The position numbers and the translations under genes are program-made. A stretch of DNA of 64,000 bases from Aotearoamyces nothofagi (lineage: Eukaryota > Ascomycota > Leotiomycetes > Leotiales > Tympanidaceae): contig JADDTR010000004.1 in NCBI GenBank assembly GCA_015345905.1, positions 1-64,000 of the forward strand, read 5' to 3'. Of this stretch, positions 33,804 to 44,702 are shown piece by piece. A model generated the notes under the pieces. That model saw nothing but the letters and a program-made list of their open reading frames with translations, searched no databases and was not told where the DNA came from. Every line of letters begins with the position of its first letter. Position 1 is the stretch's first letter.

Positions 33804-35717
33804 TCAATCAGAACAATTTCTATCAGTCTCTATGACATTCATGACCATTTCCGCCCCCGTCACCCAAACTTCCAAGGTATGCCCTCTAGAGCAATGTGTC
33901 CAACCTACGTTACCAGCTGGTACTGGGGACATTCTCACCTTAACAACGCGGCGGGGTAGGGCCCCACCATCTGACATATACTCACTAGCAAATGCAAAGT
34001 GCGTCAAATCTACATACTTCTCGGCTCGATCAAACCCCAACCGACAACACCCGAGCGCTTGCTGCGACCCATCAAGATATTCGATAATGAGACCTCGACA
34101 GAAATCCGTCTGGATATCACGAAATACCCAAGTGCACGCAACACTCTGCAGTAGGGCCGATGCGTAACAAGCATCTACCAGACGGGAAGAGCCGATTGGA
34201 GGGGAAGGAGAAAGCATGAAGCACCTGCTGTCTCCAGGAATTATCCCTAGGATAGACATAGGCTTGTGTTCCGAGATAGTTAACACCAGAGTTGATCGAA
34301 TCGAAGTATGTACGGCGAAATCCTTTATTGTTCCGTCAAGAGACGGCCCAATAGTATAATCTCCTCTTTGAGGCGTACGAATCTTTGATTTATTAGCGGT
34401 AGCATTTTGGGCGACCGGAAACAACTTACTAGGTAACAGCGTTTTGGGGACCTGGTCTTATTATCAGAATTGACTTCGAGCCGCACTCCAAACGCGGATA
34501 TCTTGTCTGCTGATGGATTTGGCAAGTACACCCATACGAGATGAGTTTGGATCAATAGTGAAAGTCGCTCATAAGTTGCCGCTGCGAAAGGCGTAGCTTG
34601 AGTATGGGCATGGATTGCATGCGTTTTGCCTCTAGAGATGAAGAAGGTAATCCCTGAGCAAGATGCTAAATCGATGCTTGCAAGACGGATATCGGGTTGT
34701 GGGGAGGGAAATCGAAAACACTTCAGATTAGGCAGATTCGGTACATCTGTGATTTGGAGATGTCCTGATCCAGAGATTGGTGCAAGACGACTGATGCCAA
34801 ACTTTTAAAACAATAATCAGCAAGGCTGTGATACTGCAGGGGTATGGGTATAACTGACTCGAAAGTTGATGTCTAGTTTCTGACTAGCCCTGATAGTCGT
34901 GTAGACAATAAATTGGGACCGAGGTTTGGTCCCCGAGAATTCAAGCCTCTCAATACACATGATTCCCCTTGAATCAATCGTCAGTTCAATGAGAGATTGC
35001 GAAGTGCCTGTGCAGATAACTGGATCTTTCCCGCGTTGCCAGGACTGAACTTGAAGAAGGGGTATTGATATTGATTTATCCAAGTTTGGGAGAGAGAGGC
35101 AGACGACTAGTTCAAGAACGGCAGACAAACGCAATAGGATATGTTGCCCCTTAAAGTTCCATATCATAGCTTGGATCTCGTTCGGTAGCTCGGTTAGTTT
35201 GTTGAGTTTATAGATGTCTGCTGCAAGGCGACTGGCGCGGTCTGTTTCCGGCTTCGGAGGCAGCAGGAGAGCAGGGCTTCCAGGCCACGGATATCTCCCA
35301 AGTGAAGCGGAAAAGAGTCGATGCAATTTATCTGGGAGAGCTGCCCGGTTCATGTACAGCTTGAAACAATCCACATGAATCGTGGCGGTCTCTCCGGCCG
35401 CTGTACACCTGTTGCAATCAAGGTACCGGCAGAAGAGCCGTTTTCCTACAGTCTTTCCATAGACTGATGTCGGAAAGTTGAAAGCGTTCAATACTTCGCA
35501 ACAAGCCATCCGGATTTTAGCACGGATGACTATAGAAGCCAGTGCCGTAATTAGTTATGTACTCTTCGGAAATATGGGAGAGAACGAGCCACTCACTAGC
35601 GACTAGGTGATCCGCAACATGAAAAGGAAATCCACAAGCACCACACTGAGAGTGGATGCGCACATGTTGAAGTTCCTCGTGATCTTCAGCATGAATTGAC
35701 GTTGTGGACCAGGACAT
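33804..35717 (-). CDS. Uncharacterised Cys-rich, weakly F-box-like fungal protein
   Basis: Four exons: 35717-35597, 35529-34859, 34801-34430 and 34382-33804, with all phases closing to 580 aa. Donors are GTGAGT, GTCAGT and GTAAGT. The first intron has an ACTAAT branch site and removes an apparent frame break. The N-terminal ~100 residues carry paired Cys and His (HSQCGACGFPFHVADH, FCRYLDCNRCTAAGE, HVDCFKLYM), which could bind zinc. A motif LTELPNEIQAMIWNF resembles an F-box start, though the following helix is degenerate. The rest is beta-rich without a recognised domain. Proteins of this kind are common in multi-copy families of plant-associated ascomycetes. I cannot name a function. Confidence 0.6.
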
Positions 35718-35823
35718 TATGTCTTCGTCTGCTGCCGGTGAGGCTTCCAGGTTTCGGGGTTCATGGGTTACTTAGGGTTATTATAGAAATAGTAAACAAA
35801 GGATAGTAATAGTCGACTACTAC

Positions 35824-36796
35824 TAAAACAATTGGCTAATAATAGTACTAATAGTACTATAGTAATATAATAAGAATAGTCTGATAATAGTAGAGTTTGT
35901 AAAGATCTAGTAGTATATAGTTATTATTATCTAATCAAGTAAACTATAGACTAGATTATATAATATATCCAGGTTGATAATAGTAGTCTAATAACTAAAG
36001 CAATAAGATAGTAAGAGTTGAGATAGCAATAGTTATATAATATTAATATAGTAAGTTATATAATATTAATACTATAGTCTAATAACTAAGGTACTAAGAA
36101 TTAAATAAGAGAGCTAGAGTACTAAGAATACCAAAACTATAATAGTCTACTCTTCAATAACAACTCTAATATAGACCTCTAGAGAGCCTTGAGTAGATAG
36201 TAGAAGTATATCAGCTAGAGCTCTCTTCTAGACTAGATATAGTAGTAAGAGTAACAATAGTATAGAAGAAAGGCAGTACCAAGCTAAAAAGTGAAAGATC
36301 TATAATTGTAGTAGGAATATTATTAAAACAATTGGCTAATAATAGTACTAATAGTACTATAGTAATATAATAAGAACAGTCTAATAATAGTAGAGTTTAT
36401 AAGGATCTAGTAGTATATAGCTACTATTATTCAATCAGGCAAACTATAGACTAGATTATATAATATATCCAGGTCGATAGTAGCAGTCTAATAACCAAGG
36501 CAGTAAGGCAGCAAGAGTCGAGACAGCAACAGTTATACTAATACTACAGTCTAACAACTGAGGCACCAATAATTAAGCGAGAGAGCTAGAGCACCAGGAA
36601 CACCAAAACCACAGCGGCCTAGCCCCCAACAGCAACCCCAATACAGGCCCCTAGGGGGCCCTGAGCAGATAGCAGGAGCACACCGGCCAGGGCTCTCTCC
36701 CAGGCCAGGTGCAGCAGCGAGGGCAGTGACAGCGCGGGAGAAAGGCGGCGCCAAGCCAAAAAGTGAGAGACCCACAATTGCGGCAGGAATATCGTT
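35824..36796. repeat. Tandem duplication with a transition-mutation (RIP-like) gradient
   Basis: Two direct units, 35824-36323 and 36324-~36796, both start with 'aaaacaattggctaataata' or one base before it. The first unit is AT-rich throughout. The second is almost identical to it at its left end and becomes progressively GC-rich to the right. Differences are nearly all C/T or G/A. For example, positions 36609-36628 against 36137-36156 differ at ten of twenty sites, nine of them transitions. The first unit also carries an extra ~28 nt from an internal 'agttatataatattaat' duplication. This is the pattern expected when repeat-induced point mutation has acted on one copy fully and on the other only in part. 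No gene is seen in either unit. Confidence 0.85.
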
Positions 36797-37028
36797 ATAC
36801 TTATTAGATATACTTATTAGAATGTGCCTCAGAGACGGGGCGCCACTTTATGCACCTATCAATTGATTGGCTTATATTTTTTTTGGAACGGGTAAACCCT
36901 GCCATAAATTTCTTTATGAATAGTGGCAATGCGGGAGTGAGTGACTCTTCGACTGGGACCCCGCCATAGAACAAAACAACATCATAGACAGGGCAATTTT
37001 GCGATTGGACGCCTGCCACCGCGTTAAT
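36797..37028. other. Promoter region of DAHP synthase gene
   Basis: About 230 nt. It contains a 12-nt tandem 'atacttattag' just after the duplicated units and then ordinary mixed sequence up to the start codon. Confidence 0.3.
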
Positions 37029-38332
<1,304 letters not shown>

Positions 38333-38576
38333 TCTGATGATAATTCATGTGGAGTTCTGGGAGCAAAGGAAATGCCATACCGCAATATAACCAAGACAAG
38401 AGATAGCAAAGGTTTTTCAATCTTCAAGACATAACAACCAATGGATGCAAAAATAGATAGTTTGAATTCGGTGTAAATGAGATAAAGTGTGTTCAACGTA
38501 TCTGTATAATCTAGATGTAATTTGTAATAATATTGTGAGGAAAATGCGAGATGCTGTTCGTTCTGTATTGATCTGG

Positions 38577-38743
38577 CCAATTATATCTAGCGCGGTACCG
38601 TCCAATGCGGCCAGTCTGATTGGTCACGGACCAATTCGTTCGTTCAATTCATCTTCCGTTCACGCCCGTTCTCGCCATCAAATTGACCTCCACGCCTCAA
38701 TCAATTGACCATCTCTTGGTCTGCCCTCAAGCACGAACCCAAT
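38577..38743. promoter_or_regulatory. Cluster of CCAAT boxes upstream of cytochrome c1
   Basis: Five CCAAT words occur within 170 nt: + strand at 38577, 38602, 38631 and 38739, and ATTGG at 38619. They end 20-190 nt before the CYT1 start codon. CCAAT is bound by the HAP/CBC complex (Hap2/3/5), a known activator of respiratory genes in yeasts and filamentous fungi. Binding here is inferred. Confidence 0.5.
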
Positions 38744-38763
38744 TGAGGCACGAATTAATCAAG

Positions 38764-39965
38764 ATGCTGGCAAGATCCTGCTTGCGCTCGACACGAGCGG
38801 TCAGGGCAAGCCGCAGCTCTGCGGTCATCACGACAAAGGTACGAGATTGAAGATGCATCTAATGACGCTATCTATAAGCTGCATTGACTGTTGTCATCCT
38901 TTTTTCAAGCTCTATGAGGCTAATATATATGATTACAGCGCGCTGCTTCATCGTCCAGCTCTTCCGCCGACTCCGCCTCCTCACCTTTCCGATTGACAAT
39001 GGCCGGATCTGTAGCAACTGTTATCGCAGTAGGCTCGATGGCATGGTACTACCATCTATATGGGCCAAGCATCTACGCCATGACACCGGTTGAGGAAGGG
39101 TGAGTTGATATTTGAGCTTTCCTTTTTAAGCCGAGGCTTCCATGAGGCAATGAGGGATTGAACTGACGGGCTCATTAGTCTTCACGCAACAAAGTACCCA
39201 TGGGTTCACGCACAGCACACAAAGACCTTTGATCACCAAGCGTACGTCTAGATCCAGAGAAATGGGTGGTGGCTTTATTAACAGTTTCTCAGTCTCCGCC
39301 GTGGCTTCCAAGTTTATCGCGAAGTATGTTCGTCTTGTCATTCTCTCGCCAGAGTACCATACCGAACCCTGGTCGGCGTTATGCACACCGTAGATGAGGC
39401 CAAGGCCATGGCTGAGGAGAACGAGTACGATACAGAACCAAATGATGAGGGTGAAATCGAGAAACGCCCGGGAAAGCTGTCGGATTATCTACCTAGCCCA
39501 TACAAGAACGACGAGGCTGCGCGAGCCGCAAACAATGGTGCTCTGCCCCCGGATTTGAGCTTAATGGTCAAGGCCCGACACGGTGGCTGTGATTATATCT
39601 TCAGCTTGTTGACTGGTTACCCGGAGGAACCACCGGCAGGAACAGTAATCCCAGAAGGACTCAACTTCAACCCCTACTTCCCTGGTGGTGGTATTGCCAT
39701 GGCCCGTGTCCTTTACGATGGTCTTGTTGACTACGAAGATGGCACTCCCGCTACAACGTCACAGATGGCCAAAGATGTAACTGAGTTCCTCAACTGGTCT
39801 GCTGAGCCTGAGATGGATCAACGAAAGAAGATGGGCTTGAAGGTCATAGTTATTGGAACAGCATTGTTTGCATTGAGTGTCTGGGTCAAGCGGTACAAGT
39901 GGTCCCCGATCAAGACAAGAAAGATCACATATCAGCCCCCAGTGACTGGGCCTGGAAGGCATTAG
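38764..39965 (+). CDS. CYT1: Cytochrome c1, heme protein of complex III
   Basis: Four exons, 38764-38838, 38939-39099, 39179-39241 and 39293-39965, give 323 aa. The N terminus [19 protein letters not shown] is a classic mitochondrial presequence, followed by a second hydrophobic sorting segment ([16 protein letters not shown]). The heme-attachment motif is [15 protein letters not shown], directly after RRGFQVYR. The axial Met region is [14 protein letters not shown], and the C-terminal membrane anchor is at about residues 285-303 with the basic flank VKRYKWSP. The protein sits in the inner membrane with its heme domain in the intermembrane space and passes electrons from the Rieske protein to cytochrome c. 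Four short exons at the 5' end are typical of fungal CYT1. The CCAAT cluster upstream suits a respiratory gene. Confidence 0.95.
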
Positions 39966-40393
39966 AGTTTCTTTTGTTTCTACGAAAATTCATGTTGTAC
40001 TAGTCTCGCGTTGTTCAATTGTACAAAGAGTGGGGATGCTTCAATATGGAGGCCTCACTGGACCTTAGTAAATCCTAGAAGTGCAAATAACTCGTCAGTT
40101 CCCAGTTATGTTGTGAAAATGTCAATTCCCAAGCTCCAGAAGATGCATTTTCCGGTTTGCATGTTATCCCTGCTAGTAACCGCAGTTGGCCGATGCCGAT
40201 AATTCGCTAAAGTTTAAGTATCCAAAATTTATTTTGAGATTGTGAGCTGCTGAAATTCACTTTGAGAAGAACTGTTACTTTCCACGAATATTAAGAAGAG
40301 GCACATTTAGTAGTTTCCTTTCTTCCTACGCCTTCTTTTTTTGTCTTTATATCTAAGCAAGAAAATGTCAGCTGTTTCTGATTTTTCTGCCTA
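39966..40393. other. Intergenic between CYT1 and the glycosylase gene
   Basis: 428 nt of 3' flank and promoter, with a pyrimidine-rich leader near 40312-40345. Nothing else is seen. Confidence 0.3.
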
Positions 40394-43300
40394 ATGTCGG
40401 ACGTCTTACAGGAGTTTGATGAGTGGGAGAAGAACGAGCCGTTTACAGCAGATGAACAATTACGCCTCGATATGGAGAACACAGGGAGGATATGGCATGC
40501 CCAGGATAGTTCGAATGACCCTCGCAGCAGCGCTGAAGACGAAAAGATGCAGAATGGCGATAAGTCATTAGTGCATCCGATTCGAGATCAACCCCTCATT
40601 GCAACGGCCGCCAAACCTGCTCCACCAAGCTCCAGCCCCCCAAGAAGCAAGGGTGCTGTTTATGAAGAACAGAAGCTTGTTAGTTGATGATATATTGAAT
40701 GGATGTGAGCTGTGATTGCTAACTTCTCGCCATCCAGCATCCTCACTTCGTTGCCCCGCCGTCATCGCAACCACGACCGTCATACTCCCAGGCTACATTT
40801 AAAGAAGATGCCATGTTGGTCGATGATCCATTTCAAGAATTCGATATTGAATCTGGCAGTGAGAAGGACTTTCTAATCTCCAACTTGAAGAACGATGCAC
40901 CAAAAGACGAGATAGATACATTTTACGGGGCCAAGACGGCGGAGCTCAAGGATCCAGCACTATATCTAGTTCTGCGAAAGCACATCCAGGCTTCCACGAA
41001 AGGCATTTACGAATATGCCCGAGAAATGGGCCTGAGTCCACATGAAGCAGACGCTGAAGTCAAACGAGCTGTAGTCGCATGCGGTCGGGAGTGGGAACTT
41101 TCGGGAGGCTCCAAACTAGGTGGGACATGTAATAAATCTATGGCTATTTTAGATATCAGTGGTGCTGTTAAAAGCATTGCGTCCATAGCGAATTCGCTTC
41201 AGAATGATCTCGTTGACTCCACAGTAGAGTCCAACAAGCAGTCTAGGAAACGCAAGCGGTGTATGACAGATGGCCAGGTCTCGACGAAAAATAAAGGATG
41301 TGCTACCGAACCTAAAGCTGCCACTACCAGCAGGAGACAGGCTGCTAAGGAGCGTAAGAAACGTATAAAGCTAGAGAAGCAAAACGATAATGAAAGGAAA
41401 GGTATAACGGTACTACAGGAGCAGCAATACACTTCTTCGGCTTCAAAAGCGTCCAAAATCTTACAATCTTCTACAACGGTCAAGAAAGATACGGCCAATG
41501 ATGTACCTCCTCAGTTACACGAAAGTATTCACAGCATGAAAAGAACGCACGATGCTGCGGAGCCAGTTGCTGAGAATCGGCGCCAATCGATTTCTTCTTT
41601 TGGTACTGCTTCTTCAAAGAAAGTGGAGAAGAAAAAGCCGAAAAGAAAACAGAAAAGGAAGAAGGCAAAGACCGCTGAGGTAGAAGGTTCACTACATGAT
41701 CAGGCAGCTGAGATCATAAAACCTACAACTCCTGGGGCTCCCGCAGCCGGGGAATACACTAGGTCTATCACGCAGATTGATGCCCCTATTGCTCAAGCAA
41801 GCCCTACCAAAAATGATGCTGTACTGAAGGTAGAAGATATTAATCAGAGTGACAACAGATATGTGGAAGGCAATACTGAACCCAAATTTGTTGATCAACG
41901 GCAGAGAAAGAAAAGGAGGACTAAGCGGAAGAGCACCGGAATGGACGTTTTAGACAATTCTGAACCTCTCACACCTAGAACCGACGCTGAGGCTGAGGCT
42001 CACAAAAATTATTTGAAGGCAATGGCACTAGAAATCGTCAAGGACGCGCCGGACAGCGGAAAAATCGAACAACTCCGCGTAGAGAAGGTCGCTCGTACTG
42101 AGGCATTTGTTGAAGAGCTTCATGATACTATTCATTTCAATCAGAGCAAAGAAGTGGAACAGTTTGAACACGGAGGTCTCAGGGGAGTTAGCAAAGCAGA
42201 CAGAACTTTCTTGAAAGACACCAAAGCTTCTCTAGTCAGCGAAGATGCTCTACAATTGCCTAGTAAAGCAAATCAGAAAAGGAAAGGCAAAAGGCTAAAG
42301 AAATTGCTTCACGAAAAAATGGAGAAAGCTAAAGAAAAGAGCACCTTGGACGAGGAGACCGAAAAAACAATACCACAGATGAAAAAGGAGCAATGTGAAA
42401 GGGATATTTCAAATGATGCCGGTGCTGCAAAGCCTTTGACCGAAATTACCGATAAGAACCAGAAGTCTTCGCGTCGCGATCGAGGCAACAAAAGAGCTAA
42501 ATCTGATAGCATCAGCCAGGTTCCTATCGATAATGAGCAGTCAAAAGATTACCACTCGTAGGGTGCCAGGACCCTGCGAGTGGTAGTCAGTCCCTGGAAG
42601 ACCAGAGGCGAAAAGACAGTCATAGGATAATAGCCAATAACGCCACACCAAAAGATGTTGACAGTGAAGACGAATCTGAGGTCTTTACAGAAGTTTCCAA
42701 TATTCCCGGAACCACTTCTCGCGTCATTATTTACACACCATCAAAAGCACGCAAGTTTAGAGAGGCACTAAAACCACACAATAAGCCCGAATCCACCGTT
42801 CCAACCAATTCTGACACTGGCATAGATCGAGTCTTTACCGACAGTTCTTCAGAGTCATCTTTCAATATGAGCGAATATGACTCTCTTGACTGGGACCACA
42901 GCGGACCTGAATTTGATCGCATGGATGCTGATCGCAAAGTAACCCGATCTTTATCAGCATCATCACCGTTTGGTACCCCGCTTAAAGAAGTCCTTGCCAC
43001 TCCAAGAAAGATAAATCCGGTCGCCATTAACAAGGCGCCAATTATCAACCCCGGCCAGTCATTCGGTGTAGCGTTAGATGGTGGTGGGTTTCCAGGTTCA
43101 TCGCTCGCACATAGGCCGAAACGAAGGTCACCACAAAAGACTGTAAATACTCGACAGAAGAAGCCCATATCGTCTAATGGGTTGAACTATCCAAGCACAT
43201 CAAAGAATGAGCCGGCAAGTCCATCTCCTTTGGAACGAGCGACTGGAAGCGCAAACAAGTCTCCTAAGCTTCCCGCCAAATCCCCTTACTTCTCTCTTCC

Positions 43301-44144
43301 CGCATCTGCGGAGAAGAGGAAACGACCGCTAGGAGGTACCGTCTCATGTATCCCATTTCCTCCTTTGAGCGCTAAACGTTTTGGCCTCTTACAAGAGAAA
43401 CTGGCCCATGATCCATTGCGTCTTCTGATAGGCGTTACATTTCTCATTCGTACTCATGGGAGAGATGCAATTCCAGTATTCTTCCAACTAATGGAAAAAT
43501 ACCCAACACCTGAGGAGTTAGTCTCCGCAAACAAGGAAGACATTATAGAATTGACTCGCCACCTGGGTCTTCAATCTATGCGCGCGGATACTTATGTGAA
43601 GTATGCAACACAGTGGATACAGGACCCACCAGTCAAGGGTCGTCGTTACCGGGTTGAAAATTACCCCGATAAAGGCGATCATGTAGGTATCAAGAAGGGC
43701 GAGATTTTGGACGATGATGATCCCAGAATCGCTGCATGGGAGATTGGTCATATGACGAAAGGTCGGTATGCCATCGACAGCTGGCGGATTTTCTGTCGTG
43801 ATATGTGTAGGGGAGTTGCGGAAGGCTGGAATGGTGAAGGCACAGATGGCGAATTCCAGCCTGAATGGATGCGGGTCGTCCCACAAGATAAAGAACTCCG
43901 AGCATATATACGGTGGATGTGGCTCAAAGAAGGGTACGAGTTTGATCCGTTCACTGGTGAAAAAGAAGTCGCAAGCAAGGAACTTATGGAAGCTGCCATT
44001 GCAGGCCGTATTGCATGGGATGATATGGGTGGGATGAGAATCCTTGATGACGATGTTAAAGATACTAATGCCGAGATTGTGGCCGAGCAAGCACAATCTA
44101 CATCTTTCTTGCAGCAGTTAGAGGAGCAGCTTGATACTGTATAG
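40394..44144 (+). CDS. MBD4-like HhH-GPD DNA glycosylase with long basic N-terminal region
   Basis: Exons 40394-40678, 40738-42519 and 42570-44144 (alternative third start at 42591), about 1213 aa. The C-terminal ~170 residues match the MBD4 catalytic domain: LVQE-like LLQEKLAHDPLRLLIGVTFL, then RTHGRDAIPVFFQLMEKYP, GLQSMRADTYVKYATQW, and GRYAIDSWRIFCRD, in which Asp aligns with the MBD4 catalytic Asp. MBD4 enzymes remove T or U opposite G after cytosine deamination. No methyl-CpG-binding domain is visible. Instead ~850 residues of Lys/Ser/Glu-rich sequence contain nuclear-import-like clusters (SRKRKRC, KKPKRKQKRKKAK, RQRKKRRTKRKS) and one compact conserved-looking block (DPALYLVLRKHIQ ... 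HEADAEVKRAV). The second intron has a weak GTTCCT donor and overlaps a hairpin, so this junction is the least certain part. Confidence 0.78.
42551..42584. other. Perfect-but-one inverted repeat at a splice acceptor
   Basis: ACCACTCGTAGGGT and ACCCTGCGAGTGGT are reverse complements except for one T opposite G, separated by a ~6-nt loop (gccagg). The arms flank the CAG used as acceptor in the glycosylase gene model, and the left arm holds the in-frame TAG that makes an intron necessary. An RNA hairpin here could influence splicing. Alternatively it is just a local palindrome. Confidence 0.6.
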
Positions 44145-44241
44145 ATTAGGATTCGATATAGTACATATTTAATGGTGGTGATATGTGTTGTATAGGAAAA
44201 AGGATAGCGATAGATGATATGACCAATAGAGGCCGAGGGCT

Positions 44242-44472
44242 CGAGGCTACTCTCGATATTGAACGAACCTTGAATACTTTGATATGCATGTTTTTGATGG
44301 GAAATTAGCACTAGAAAATGATGCGATAATTTTCTGAAACTTTCGCAGGAGATTTAAAAGAAGCATTTCTATCTCTGCTAGTTGAGGGAAATTCAATCAA
44401 AGCTGTTGTTGCGATACGACAGTTGCAATACCGTGCTTTGTTGAAAATTGCAAAATTTCGAACTTTGCCTCG
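44242..44472 (+). mobile_element. MITE-like element, copy 7 (full length)
   Basis: Left terminus CGAGGCTACTCTCGATATTG, core 'gcgataattttctgaaactt', 'gatttaaaagaagcatttct', 'atcaaagctgttgttgcgat' and 'ttgcaataccgtgctttgtt', right terminus 'aaatttcgaactttgcctcg'; 231 nt. It lies between the glycosylase stop codon and the TRS130 start. Confidence 0.8.
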
Positions 44473-44702
44473 GGCGTTGCAACTGTGGCATATCAAGTTC
44501 CGTAGTAACGGCGGTCGTTAGTACGTTTGCCGTTAATGGTAGGTAGCTCACCGCCTACATCACGCGCTAAGTGACAACACGGCAGTATTCCCCTCGTGTC
44601 AATCCGCGTAACCTGGCATTTCTTAGTTTTACCTCAGACTGGAGGCCAATACCCGAACTTTTGTGCCTAGGATGGCTTGATCATGTACAATTAGCTGTTG
44701 CC

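Noticed and set aside
36551-36775. 74-codon Cys/Gly-rich frame in the GC-rich part of the duplication
   Set aside because: It exists only because this part escaped AT mutation. No homologous reading is possible in the other unit and no domain is present.
42867-44144. Glycosylase as a separate gene starting at 42867
   Set aside because: The frame is open and protein-like for ~90 codons upstream of that ATG, and an intron near 42520-42570/42590 joins it in phase to the upstream basic region. A separate gene remains possible but less likely.
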